Source: Phaeosaccion multiseriatum (Eukaryota; Ochrophyta, other classes). Taken from it: a DNA stretch of 64,000 bases. Numbering within the stretch: the first letter of the stretch is position 1; each line of letters begins with the position of its first letter. Shown here piece by piece: positions 16,279 through 29,566 of the stretch. The position numbers and the translations under genes were made by a program. The stretch lies in assembly GCA_965112735.1 (NCBI GenBank), contig OZ218953.1:1-64000 (forward strand). Direction: 5' to 3'. Below the pieces are notes generated by a model. That model saw only the letters and a program-made list of their open reading frames with translations, was not told the DNA's origin and made no database searches.

Positions 16279-18910
16279 TCAAGGCACTGAAGGCGTGGCC
16301 AAGGGCTCGAAGCGGTGCACCACCATGCGGTACTTGCCGATGCCCTGCCCCACCCTCCGCAGCCCCGCAGGCACTCGCAGCAGGTCCGAAGTGGGTGCGT
16401 CGCACGTCACCTCTCGAATGGAGGAGGGAAGCTCCAGAGCGTGGCCATACGGACCGCGTACCTGACGAGGGGGACGGGGATGAGAGAGGGGGGACGCACG
16501 GAGGGGCAGGCGGACAGCGTCACACAGAGGGCCACACAGGTCCACACAGGTCCACACAGGTCCAGGCAGTCGCTGCCCCTGCCCCACTCAGTCCCACTCA
16601 GTCCCACTCAGTCCCACTCAGTCCCACTCAGTCCCACTCAGTCCCACTCGCAGTCCGCGGTCCCGTCCTGCGTGGAGTCGAGCGCTCACCGTGAGGCGCT
16701 TGAGCGAGGCGGGCAGCTGCAGCGGTGTGCGGAAGTGGAAACCGAAGCTCGCCTCCTGCAGCCCCTCGGGCAGATGCGCCGTCTGCGCGAAGTAGTGCCC
16801 ATACGTCACCTACAGGAGAGAGAGGGTGTGTGAGTGACGGCTCAAGCATGCGGACACACAGCTCGTGCACATAGGAGGGGAGGGGAGGGGAGGGGAGGGG
16901 AGGGGAGGGGAGGGGAGGGGAAGAAAGGACAGCACAACCGCCTGCCACTGGGCCCCTGCCACTGGGCCCCCAGTGCAGCGCGTTTGGGCGAGAGGGGCAC
17001 ACACATGCGCGACGTCGTGGCTCCGCTCGCTCACTTTGTTCCTTGTCATGGGCCGTAGGTGGGGAGGGTGACGAACTGACCGAACTGATCGACCGACTCA
17101 CCTTTATTGTGGAGGTGGGGAGGGTCACGGGCTGATTGAACTCCAGGCCGAAAATGACCTCCTCCAGCCCCTCAGGAAGGCACACACTAACGTTGAAGCG
17201 CTCTCCTAAGTGCACAGGAGGACAGCGGACAGACACGGCACAAACAGGACGGTGAGGAGGGTGAGGCACAGCCGAGTACAGTGGCAGAGACAACAGCCCC
17301 TTGCTTGTACCCTTCCCCTTCCCCTGCCCCTGCCCCGGCGGTACACAGCACTCCGAGGCGGCCCTCGGCCCCTCTGCGCCGCCCGAGAGGCACGCACCGA
17401 AAATGATGTTCCGCAGCGACGCGGGCAGTTCCACGGGCATGTTGAGCTGCCCCCCCAGGCGAAGAGACACAAGCCCCGGGGGGTACTTGATGTCCCGAGA
17501 GAAGCACCTTCGGCAGGGAAGCGTGCAAGGGGGGGGGGTTCATCAATGGACCGCCCTTGCACAGAAGCCATAGAGAGAGAGAGAGAGAGAGAGAGAAGAG
17601 AGGGAAGAGAGAGAAGAGAGAGAGCACATGATGCAGCCCTCTTCGAGAGCCCCTTCTCTCCAGAGGCCTTCCTCTCTACCATGGGGGGGGCGGGCGAGAG
17701 CAAGGAGGAAGGCGTCCCCCACACACACACACTTCCTACACACCTACTACACACTTACCGGCCGAAGCTGAGGGTCTTGACAGAGGGCGGGAGGACGACT
17801 GTGGAATTGAAGGCGTGTCCAAAGATAATGGTTGACAGGCAAGACCCCTCGGAGAAGCGGACGGAGGAGTTGAAGCGCTCAGAGAAGACCACGCGCTCTG
17901 CACACCAAGGGACGAGACAGGCAGGGGATGGGCACACCGGGATGGCAGTGGATGGCAGTGGAGGGGGGGGGGGGGGGGGTTAGAAAGGGAGGGCCTCACG
18001 CGCAGGGCGGCCTCAGGCCCCCACACACTCGAGACACTCCGAAGAGAGGGCCTTACACAGTGCCCTGAGGAGGGCCTTACCCTGAGGACGGCCTTACAAA
18101 GTGCCTTGTGCCCTGTGCACTCACCGAGACTGCGCGGCAAGGTGACAGGAGTGTTGTAGCACGTGCCGAAAGTGACTTGGAGCAACCCCTCCGGCAGGAC
18201 CACTTCCTTGTTGAACGCGTACCCGAATATTAACCTGTCAAGAGAGTGCATCCAAAACGCACACAAGGTCACTCCAGTTAGTGACTGGAGTTGGAGCAGT
18301 GCATACCAAAGGCACACAAGGTCACTCCAGTTAGTGACTGGACTTGAAGCCGTAGGCAGGCCACCCCCGGTGAGGCCCCTCCCTACCCGGCTCCATTGTC
18401 TCTCCTCCCCTCACCTCCTCAGGCTCCCCGGTAGCTTCAGTCCCGCCTGATCGAAGAGGCGGCCGAAACGGAGCTCCACGAGAGAGGCGGGCAGGGGTGG
18501 GAGGGCGTGCGAAGGACAGTCTACCATATCACCGAACTCCAAAGTCGTCAGCGAGGGGGGCAGAACGAGCGCTGCAGCCACCTGGAGGGGGGTGGGGGGG
18601 CATGTTTCTGCAGCCCCCTCTCCTTGCCGCCCTCCCTCCTCCGCCTCTTCCCCTTCGCCCTCTCCCTCTGGTGGGGTCTCTGGCTCGCCCCGAGGGGGGT
18701 CGTGGCAGAAGGTGCCTATTCGCAGATGGCGAATCTGTATGTGCAGCTCCCCCTCCTGCTTCTCCTTTGTCCCCTCCTGCAGTGCGGTCAAGGCCCTTCT
18801 CAGCAGCGCGGCGTGAAGTCGTCGAGCAGTGCCCACGTGGCCCCCGTCCCCACCTCCACCCTCCTCGCACTCTCCGCGCTCGTCATGCTCGTCGCTTCTG
18901 GCGGGGGTGG

Positions 18911-18941
<31 letters not shown>

Positions 18942-19271
18942 CGAGCGAAAGGAGGGAGCAGCAGTCGGCATCAACGCGTTTGAAGGCACCCCTCGTCTGC
19001 GCGTGCGACACTCACAGGGACACGCCGCCGCTGATGGGATACGACGTTCGAGAAGCCCACGCCCACAGCAAAGACACGTGGGAGAAGGGGAATCTGCGGA
19101 CCCGCGGGCCGCAAAAGCGCCCACTTGTGCTTATCTCCTCCTCCCTCCTCCTCTTCCACCCTGCCCTCCTCCTCTTGTTGCCAGTGCTGCCGTTGCCCTC
19201 ATCGAGGCAGGCGAGCATGAGCTCTCGCAGCGCTATGCCCCTGCTGCTGCACGCGGAGAGTCCAGGGCGCC

Positions 19272-19337
<66 letters not shown>

Positions 19338-20518
19338 CGAGAATCGAGCGCATATGTCAGAGCTGGAGATGTCAAGCACAGCACACGCCACACGTCAGAG
19401 ATGTCAAGCACAGCACACGCCACACGTCAGAGATGTCAAGCACAGCACACGCCACACGTCACACGTGGCCTCACCTCCTCCCACCGCTGCCGCTGCCGCC
19501 CATCCTGCCGTCCCTGATGCCGAGAGTAGACATGGCCCCCTCCAGCTCTCGGAGGGGGGACGAGCCCCCCTGGGCCGCCCTCCGCATGGCCCTGGTAACG
19601 CACACCCTCCTCTCAGCTCTCTGTGAGCCTCCTTCGGCTCGCAGCCGCAGCCAGAGCTCACAGGCCGCCTCGTCACCGCTGCCTCCGAAGGGATCGTCAC
19701 AATCACTGTCCTCCTCGTCCTCGTCGTCGTCGTCGTCGTCCTCCTCCCCCTCGTCCTCTTCGAAAGACACTAGTGCCTCCCTGCCAACGGCATCCCCACT
19801 CACACGCCTTCTCAGGGTCATCCTGCCCCTCCCCCTCCCCAGCTCTGCCCCCCTGGTGGCTACTGCCCCTCCCCTGTAGGCCTGCCCCTTGATGCGGCGC
19901 CCCTTCTCCCTCGCCATGGCCAGCGCCACTCGAGGAGGCAAAGCGAGGCGGCGCAGGGCGTGTGCCCCGGCGGCGAATTCGCTGAGGTCGCGCATTCGAG
20001 CATCCTCGTCCTCGTTCTCGTCCTCCTCGTCGCACGTCAGTCCCCGCCCCCGCCTCCGCAGCGCAATGGCCACGAATCTGCGACGATTCGAGGCTTCATG
20101 TCGCTCTACGCGCCGCTCCGAGGCCCAGGAGAATTGCTCCAAAGCTTCCCCTTGCTCCGTGTGCTGCTGCCGCCGCCGCTGCCGCCCCTGCCGCAATACG
20201 TGGTCGTCCACCCTCCGTTCCTCCTGACCCTCTTCATGCTCGCGCGGCTTATCCGTCTCTAGCGCCTCTGGTGGGAGGGCGTGGTGACGGCCTCTGAGCA
20301 TGGCCAGCATACGCTCCTGCAAAAGTTGACGACACACGTGAGTCAACGGAATAGAAACTAAAGTCGATAGATACCCTTGACGGAGGACGGACCTGAAGGT
20401 GAGGGGTCATCTGCGTGCAAAGGTGGATCCTGCGCGGCGCCTCGAGGTCCAGGCTTCGGCACACACCCCACAATGCGCGGGGAGCACCAAACTCACGAGC
20501 CACGAGGGTCAGCACCTG

Positions 20519-20552
<34 letters not shown>

Positions 20553-20921
20553 GTTCAGGCGTCCAGAAGTCACAATAGCGAAGGAGCCACTCCTCACCTT
20601 CACACCTAGAGCATCATCACTGATTTGCTTCAGCGTGAGCGGGGGTGGCGCGGAGAGCGCACCAAGAGAGGCTTCACACGGCCTCGCCCGAGAAGCCTTC
20701 GAAACCTTCGAAGCACGAGCGGGCCCACCCTCTCCCGGGCGCTTCCCCGCCGCAGCCGCCGAGAGCGCAGATTCAAGCGTGGTCTGGGCCCCGTCTTCAA
20801 GCGTAGGGGAGGCCCCGCCTGCAGAGGTAGGAGCGCTGTGGGTGCACTCCAACCCGTCCAGCCCCCCGGTGACATGCCCCACATCATGTCCCTCCCCTCC
20901 TTGGCGACATTGCGGCAACAT
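16279..20921 (-). CDS. FNIP-repeat protein with possible degenerate F-box
   Basis: Eleven exons: 20921-20598, 20515-20393, 20316-19475, 19240-19016, 18897-18415, 18234-18125, 17897-17759, 17507-17398, 17205-17102, 16809-16690 and 16461-16279. All GT-AG phases match, giving 920 residues. From about residue 615 to 860 there are at least seven repeats of the type LP-x-S/G-L-x-x-(I/V/L)-x-FG-x-x-FN (for example LIFGYAFNKEVVLPEGL and TIIFGHAFNSTVVLPPS). This is the FNIP (IP22) repeat known from Dictyostelium and some giant viruses. Exons often cut once per repeat. Residues about 94-125 (LKQISDD... to ...LWGVCRSLD) resemble a weak F-box, and F-box plus FNIP is a known architecture. The middle (150-500) is Arg-rich and then Asp/Glu-rich, with low complexity. 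The substrate-adaptor role is inferred. Confidence 0.83.
19272..19335. repeat. (CAA)n(CAG)n trinucleotide tract in an intron
   Basis: About 13 CAA followed by about 8 CAG on the + strand, in the intron before exon 4 of the FNIP gene (sense strand CTG/TTG). Three tandem copies of a 32-bp unit containing CACACGCCACACGTC follow at about 19365-19462 in the same intron. Confidence 0.9.
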
Positions 20922-21908
20922 CGATCAATCCCTCCCAAGTACCGTCCCTGTGTATCCCGGGAGGGAAGTGGAGCCTCCGACCCTGAATGGCTGTCGGCGA
21001 GGACTAATATATTGATGCTTTCCACATGCCTCGAGCCCGTGGGCCCACAAACTGACACTGAAACTGCAACGGCCCTCCCCCCTTCCAATACCCGTCCCTT
21101 TGCCCAACGTGCAGACGCAGAGACTCACAGATGATGGACTGACAGACTGAAAGTCAGTGACACAGTCAGGGAGACAGGCAAACAGACGCTGACTGGAGTC
21201 GGCCCCGGAGCCGAATCCCCCATACGCTGGAAACTGGAAACTGGCCGACTGGCGCCGGTCATAAGCAGAAACTTAGCAAGCTGTCCGGGGCCGACTGGAG
21301 GAAGGCATGGAGGAAGGCATCGAGGAAGGCATATGGGGCATCATGGGGCCGGTGGGCCGTGTCCGTGACGTGGTCACTCCCTCCCCTCGGCAGCGATGGA
21401 CGGGTGCAGAGCGGCTGCTGACGGCGGCTGCTCACCCCAGTGCCCTCCTCTGCAGGAGATGCGATGTTGAGGTGAGTGTTGATGCGTGTTATACCGTGCT
21501 CTTATTGGACGTTGTTATATCGTATGTCACACACTTCCTGCATCGATCGATCTACACATTTCCCCTCTCCTGCTGCTCTGTTCTACACCTCCCCCTGATT
21601 CGAGCTGCTCAGTTCCTTACGTTTCCTGGTCGCCGTCCCGGACCCCCCCCCCCCCTGTTCTGTAAGTCAATAAAGTTTCCCCCCTCTCCTATTCCTACTA
21701 CGAAGTAGTACGTATTGTTGAGCCCCTATAAACCAATGTATACTGATGTGTACCCATCGAATAACCAAATTCTAACCCATGATCAATAACTGACGTCGCC
21801 CCATAGTATAGGGATAAATACAGACAGGTAAATATTTAGGGACCCCAATGCCCAAGGTTTTAGGACAACAGAAGGTAAACAGCCCCCCCCCCCCAACCCC
21901 GTAGTCAC
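20922..21908. other. Intergenic region with a long-stem inverted repeat
   Basis: This lies between the FNIP gene start and the LCIB-like stop. A 13-bp inverted repeat (AGTCGGCCCCGGA at 21198-21210; its complement at 21284-21296) could fold with a loop of about 73 bases. AGTCAATAAA occurs at 21665-21674, followed by an AT-rich stretch to about 21860. No convincing exon was found. Confidence 0.4.
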
Positions 21909-23230
21909 TTATTCCTCCATGATCTTGGGGAGGAGGTCCTCGATAACCTCTCCCTTATTGTTCATGTAGTCGAATCGGAGGGGCAGGAAGTAGTCCAGCG
22001 CCTCGGGGGCGGTGTTGATCTGGATGCCGCCGAGCAATGCAATGTTGTTCTTGACTCCCCCCGCTCCCGCCTTGACAATGTCCTGCATCAGCACGTCCTG
22101 TGAGTCGTAAATGGCAAAGGGGAGCTCCACCATGGGGTCCTCAGCGTCCGCTAGCCGCTTTCCGTGGGGGAGGATGAGCTCCTGCACCACTCCCTGCTGG
22201 AAGTCGGTGAACTGCTGAATCTTGGTGGAAATGGGAAGCCCGCCCTCCACAATGCCCTTGACATAGTTGGAGGCTGCCACCGCGCTGCCGCAGCACGTGT
22301 CCACCAGCTCAATCCCTCGGCGCTCCACCTTGCCCACCAACCCCGTGGTGGCGACACCGACGTGCGGGCCATAGACAATCTGCGTGTGTGAGGGGAGAGG
22401 CGCGCAGGATGAGATGGTGTTCATGTTCTTGCTCCCTCCTTCGCTGCTCTCGGTACACTGCCCTGCTGCTGCTTACCAGGCAAGATCCATCGTCGGGAAT
22501 ATGGGCAGCCATAGCGCCGAAGCCCGTGTTGCCTGCGAAGGGGAAGCCTGACAGCCCGCCCAGGTTAAAATTGTTTCCATACACGTTCACAAAGTCGTCC
22601 TCCAGCTGCCTGGCGAGCTCATCGCAGCACAGGGAGGTGGCCAGGAGCGTGTTGGTGTCCGTGTATCCCTTTTGGAAGGGTGGCAGGGATGGAAGGGATG
22701 GCAGGGCGGGGCAACCGTCGGAAGAAATTGGTGTTAGTCGGCGGCGTCGCTCGTCTCTGCTCTCGCTCGCCTTCGCTCTCCCTCTGTGCCTCTCCCTCCC
22801 CCCCCCCGTCTCTCTCCTCTTCACAACACATACGCACCCTTCCAAACCCACACGCGAAAGCACGCATGCGGAAGGGAAAGGAGTGATGAAGTAGTGAGTG
22901 GCCCTCACGGTGGCCCTTGGTACTGTGGCCCTCCCTCACTCACTCACTCACTCATTCACTCACTTTCGACTCCAGCACCTTCACCACGCGAGTCTCGAGC
23001 TCCTGGTTGGAGAGCGCGTTGGGGAAGATGGAAGTGATCTTTCCGTCGTACTCGGTGGGCTTGGGGGCCGATTTGAAGAGGTTGGTTACTTTCTGTAAGA
23101 CACCTGAGAGAGGAGCGTCTCCAGAAGCCGCCATTCTCAGCCTGTTCGCCGCGGGGACTGGTCGGCTGGGAAGCGTGGTGAACGCCGACGCCACGGACAG
23201 ATAAGACAGCAGCAGCAAGGGCCCCATCAT
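21909..23230 (-). CDS. LCIB-type (theta-class) carbonic anhydrase, plastid-targeted
   Basis: Three exons, 23230-22964, 22668-22477 and 22379-21909, give 309 residues. The fold family is that of Chlamydomonas LCIB/LCIC and diatom theta carbonic anhydrases, which interconvert CO2 and bicarbonate at a zinc site of two Cys and one His. Family blocks are clear: TSLCCDE (101-106), the GFPFAGNTGFGAM region in exon 2, GPHVG with His159, TCCGSA with Cys182/183, LLGGIQIN and FLPLRFD. Likely zinc ligands are Cys104, His159 and Cys183. Numbering is from the start chosen here, because the hydrophobic signal core (GPLLLLSYLSVASA) follows at once; Phe17 then starts the transit peptide, the red-lineage plastid rule. 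An in-frame ATG at 23272 would add 14 residues. It belongs to the CO2-concentrating mechanism and sits next to an iota carbonic anhydrase gene. Confidence 0.93.
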
Positions 23231-23272
23231 CTTGCTTGTGGAGGCTGTGCTTTCGCTCTTGATAATAGCCAT

Positions 23273-24467
23273 AAATTCCTTGGAAAGGAAAGAGAAAGAG
23301 GAAGGAAGAAAATGGTAACATGCGCAGCGAGAAAGCCCATATGCTTTGTCTTTTCTTCTGCCCGTATGCCTACTCTCCAAATCGATTGAGCGCGAACCCT
23401 CCACTCAATACCACCGAGCAGACGCATCGGCAGCACCGGGACAGAGGACCGGGCCGCTCAGACCCACCGCTCTCAGGACAGGAGGATAGGAGAGGAGGCT
23501 GAAAAAAAAAGGAAGTCGGTGCCAGTTGTGATCTGCCCCCGGGTGAGCATGCGAGCTGCTTCCACCCTTCGGCTCCAGGCGAGGTTTCTCGGGCTTTAGA
23601 GGCCGTAGCCCCCTCCAGGCTTCGGGCTTCTGGCCGCAGGCCAGTGGTCAGGCTTCAGGCTTCGCAGGCTGGGAGAAAAATGGGGGACTTGTCGCTACTT
23701 TCTGGGGGACTTGTACTTTCTGCAGGCTTCTGGCCGCAGGCCAGCCGCAGGCTTCTTACTTTCGGCCGCAGGCCGCCGCAGGCTTTATCGGGGGCCCGAG
23801 AAACCTCGCCTGGAGCCGACACCCTCTCTCAGAGCTCTTTTTTTCCTCTCAACTTTTGCTTTTAGGGGGGGGGGGGTGCTCTTGGAAATGCTGACAAGTA
23901 GGGAAGGGAAATGGAGTGTTAAATTTTGTCTAAATGTCACATTTATGTATAAAGTCTTTTTAAAGCGTGCTTCTCTGCTCCTAGTCTATGCGCCGACGCC
24001 ACACCCAAAGGCCCCTCCCCCCTCTTCTATTCCCTGCCGCTCTGTGCTCTATTCCCATTTCTCCACTGCCCCCCCAGTGGCCGCCATAAGCATTCCAATA
24101 CATATCGATACCCTTTTTGATAACAAAAGGCCCCGGATATACTTTCAGAGCCCCGAGATGGCTCCGATGCCGCGTCATATCCAGATCAGAGAAGCGCCCC
24201 TTCCACAAACACCTCCACCCGAAACCAGTCCTGACCCCCACCCTCCCGCACCTGGAGCGGCAGGGTAGGAGAGAAGGCGAGAGAGAGGCAAAGGCGACCC
24301 ATCAGAGATGGGCCCCCACGGTCCTGGCCCGCCCTTGGGCAGGCCTGCCTGCCTCCCTGTCTGCCTGCCCACTCCATTCTCCGCTTTCTCTCCTCGCAAG
24401 CAGCTCGCATATGCGGGTCGGCTACACACACCCGCGCCTTCCCTCTCTCTCCAGTCCCTCTCTCTCA
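23273..24467. other. Intergenic region between the two carbonic anhydrase genes
   Basis: It holds the upstream region of the LCIB-like gene, a MITE (23569-23819) and about 640 bp that includes an AT-rich stretch at 23820-23970. Both neighbours are on the minus strand, so the iota gene's 3' UTR is also here. No exon was found. Confidence 0.5.
23569..23819. mobile_element. MITE-like element, 26-bp perfect terminal inverted repeats
   Basis: The 251-bp element begins TCGGCTCCAGGCGAGG and ends with its exact reverse complement; the inverted repeats are 26 bp (23569-23594 and 23794-23819). It is flanked by the direct repeat CACCCT on both sides, consistent with a target-site duplication. The interior is made of repeated GGCTTCTGGCCGCAGGCC modules and has no coding capacity. 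The same interior module appears inverted near 26000-26220. It is therefore a non-autonomous DNA transposon; the superfamily is not determined. Confidence 0.75.
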
Positions 24468-25271
24468 TCAACCCGAAGTGCGCTTGAGCTCTGCTGGCTG
24501 CTGGGGCATCCCGGAGGAGTGGTGGTCCACAATGGCCCAGCCCGTCTTCATTGCAGGGTCAAGTCGGTAGGTGAAGCTGTACCGCGCATTCTTGACTTTG
24601 CGGCTCGACTCGCCCTCTGGTTGCCACGAGAAAGTGTAGTAGCCGGTGTTGATGGCCACGGTTTCGGTCACCATCCGCACAAAGGGGCGGTACTTTGACA
24701 CCTGGAGGTCCGGCAGATTGGCAAAGAAGTTGAAGTACTCGAAAATCTCCTTGGGCGTGTTGCGAATCTCTTCCGACACGGTTCCCCAGAGGACACCGTC
24801 CTTTGCATACAAGCGGCTCGTCTCAATGTCGGCATTCGCCGCGCCGGACGTGACAATCCTCAGCCACTCCTCGGTGGTCCAGCGCACATCCTCCAGCGCC
24901 AGCAAGGCTCTCGCCGAGGCCGTATTGGTACGAGGCTCGGCGGCCTCTGCCGTCTCTGCCCCACTGAGCGCCATGCTGGCTGTGGCCATGCCAACTGCTG
25001 CTACCCCGACCACACTCTTCGCCAGGGCCGACTTCCTCGTGACGCCCTTCGCTCCATCACCCTCCTCCAGCTTCGTCGCCACAGGAACCACAGGAACAGC
25101 TTCTTCTGTTACTGGTACGTAAGTGGTAGTGTGAGATGCGCCAGCTGCTGTTGCTGCTTTCAAGTGCGTGGAGACAACCCGACCTGTGGGCGTGGGCACG
25201 AAGGCCTGCACCATTTGGCTGGCCAGGCCCGCCACAAGGGCCCAGCAGCACACGACGCTGGAGGATTTCAT
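24468..25271 (-). CDS. Iota-class carbonic anhydrase (CaMKII-AD fold), plastid-targeted
   Basis: A single exon of 267 residues. Residues 1-23 are a signal peptide ending VQA, with Phe24 opening a transit peptide (FVPTPTG), so import into a complex red-lineage plastid is predicted. A second hydrophobic, Ala-rich segment (about 84-112, ending in AEAAE) looks like a thylakoid-lumen or inner-membrane signal. Residues about 122-260 form one domain of the CaMKII-association/SnoaL-like type. It has the hallmarks I associate with iota carbonic anhydrases (LCIP63/COG4337): DGVLWGTVS (Thr164), NTGYYTF (Tyr211-212) and HHSSGMP (His250-Ser253). Iota enzymes hydrate CO2, and some do so without a metal. 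Diatom homologues often have repeated domains; this has one. The start is chosen at the signal peptide, although the frame is open further upstream. Confidence 0.84.
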   Translation of the reverse strand: MKSSSVVCCWALVAGLASQMVQAFVPTPTGRVVSTHLKAATAAGASHTTTYVPVTEEAVPVVPVATKLEEGDGAKGVTRKSALAKSVVGVAAVGMATASMALSGAETAEAAEPRTNTASARALLALEDVRWTTEEWLRIVTSGAANADIETSRLYAKDGVLWGTVSEEIRNTPKEIFEYFNFFANLPDLQVSKYRPFVRMVTETVAINTGYYTFSWQPEGESSRKVKNARYSFTYRLDPAMKTGWAIVDHHSSGMPQQPAELKRTSG

Positions 25272-25449
25272 GGCGAGTGAGTGATGGTGTGAATGAATGA
25301 ACGATGAAATGAGCCTCCAGGCGAACGTGTAGGAACGCATGCGGGCAAAAACAGAAATTCCCCCCCTGGGTGCTACATCTTTTACGCAAACTGGAGCGGC
25401 TCGTTTTCTGGCCCCCGAAGTCAGCAAAGCCAGCCGGCACGCTAGGCCC

Positions 25450-25492
25450 AGCGCGCTATCGAGAAAGTGGGCGATAGTGTATCAGGGGTCGA
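25450..25492. mobile_element. Truncated end of a MITE of the CTATCG family
   Basis: This matches the right-hand end of the intact element at 55904-56087: GCGCTATCGAGAA, then a GCGATAGTGTATCAGGGG stretch ending in TCGA. No left end can be identified, so it looks like a solo or truncated copy. Confidence 0.55.
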
Positions 25493-25591
25493 CTACACTG
25501 GGAGGCTGCCTAGAGGCGGGCTGGAGGCCGCATAGGACTGACAAGTGAGCGGCCTAGAGCGGCCGGAGGCCGCCGGCCTAGGCCTAGCTAG

Positions 25592-25967
25592 TCGACCCCT
25601 GACACGCTATCGCTCACATTCTCGATAGCGCGCTATCGGCCGCCGGCCAATAGCGGATAGCGTGCCGGCTGGCGCCGGCCGATAGCGGATAGCGCGCCGG
25701 CTGGCGTCAGCTCTCCCCCCCCCCCCCCCCCCCGGTGCGGTAGCAGCTGACGCTGGCGATAGCGGATAGCGCGCCGGCTGGCGCCGGCGATAGCGGATAG
25801 CGAGCCGGCTGCGCGCCGGCGATAGCGGATAGCGAGCCGGCTGCGCGCCGGCGATAGCGGATAGCGAGCCGGCTGCGCCGGCGATAGCGGATAGCGCGCC
25901 GGAGATAGCGGATAGCGTGCCGGCTGGCGCCGGCGATAGCGTTAGCGGATAGCGTGTCAGGGGTCGA
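25592..25967. mobile_element. MITE-like element of the CTATCG family, 376 bp
   Basis: Begins TCGACCCCTGACACGCTATC and ends with the inverted form (GATAGCGTGTCAGGGGTCGA). It is flanked by the 6-bp direct repeat AGCTAG on both sides (25586-25591 and 25968-25973). The interior is a dense array of GATAGCGGATAGCGxGCCGGC modules, interrupted by a poly-C run. It shares termini with the element near 55.9 kb and has no coding capacity. Confidence 0.7.
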
Positions 25968-26234
25968 AGCTAGAGCAAAACCGCTAGGCGTGCATGGGGC
26001 TGACCGAAGCCAGAGCCAGAGGCGGCCTGCAGCCGAAAGCAGAAAAGCCAAAAGCCGAGAATCCAAGATGATATGGCTCGGGGCTGGGCTGGGCTGCGAC
26101 CAGCAGAAGCCAGTCACCAGCGGGAAAGAGCGAGAAGCCAGAAGCCAGAGGCGGCGTTGAAAGCCGAGAAGCCAGCAGCCAGCGCTGGCCTGGCTGCGGC
26201 CAGAAGCCCGAAGCCAGGAGGGGAGGGCTCAATC

Positions 26235-29194
<2,960 letters not shown>

Positions 29195-29566
29195 AGCTAT
29201 ATATCCCCCAACACTCCTTGTCCCCCACACACGCCTAACCACCACGCCCTTCTCGTCCGGACTTCTCTCGTCCAGCCTCTAAAAGGGTAAGCTCTCAACA
29301 GCTTCCTTCCCCACCTCTTCCTCCAAAAACCAGCTGTGACTCTAGCCCCGGGGGGGGGGGGGGCATCCCACCGCGCAAGGCGACAGCAGCCAATCAGCAA
29401 GGCACGAAGCAGCTTAGGGAAGAGTAGAGGTGAATGTCCTGTGCTTTGCCGCGTTGGAGGGGGGGTGCTGCTGGTGGAAAAGGAGAAGGCATTTCTTTAC
29501 TAACGTAATTCTCTTCCTTTTCCATTTCTTTCATGTCTTGCCTCACAGCTCTATTCACGTGCAACA
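29195..29566. promoter_or_regulatory. Divergent intergenic promoter region
   Basis: 372 bp between two divergently transcribed genes (coiled-coil gene on minus, small mitochondrial protein on plus). It must carry both promoters. It contains a 15-base G run near 29350. No other motif can be defined from one sequence. Confidence 0.5.

Larger units (their letters stand above)
25272..26234. other. Intergenic region packed with MITE-derived repeats
   Basis: Upstream of the iota carbonic anhydrase gene. Nearly all of 25430-25967 consists of GATAGCGGATAGC/GCCGGC modules of the first MITE family. Then 25985-26225 is a GAAGCCAGAGGC/GGCCAGAAGCC repeat, related in inverted orientation to the interior of the 23.6-kb MITE. 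A run of 17 C lies near 25716. No exon was found. Confidence 0.6.

Noticed and set aside
25484-25592. The 100-bp segment between the two CTATCG elements as a tRNA or structured RNA
   Set aside because: It has palindromic GGCCGGAGGCCGCCGGCC modules but no tRNA arms or box elements.
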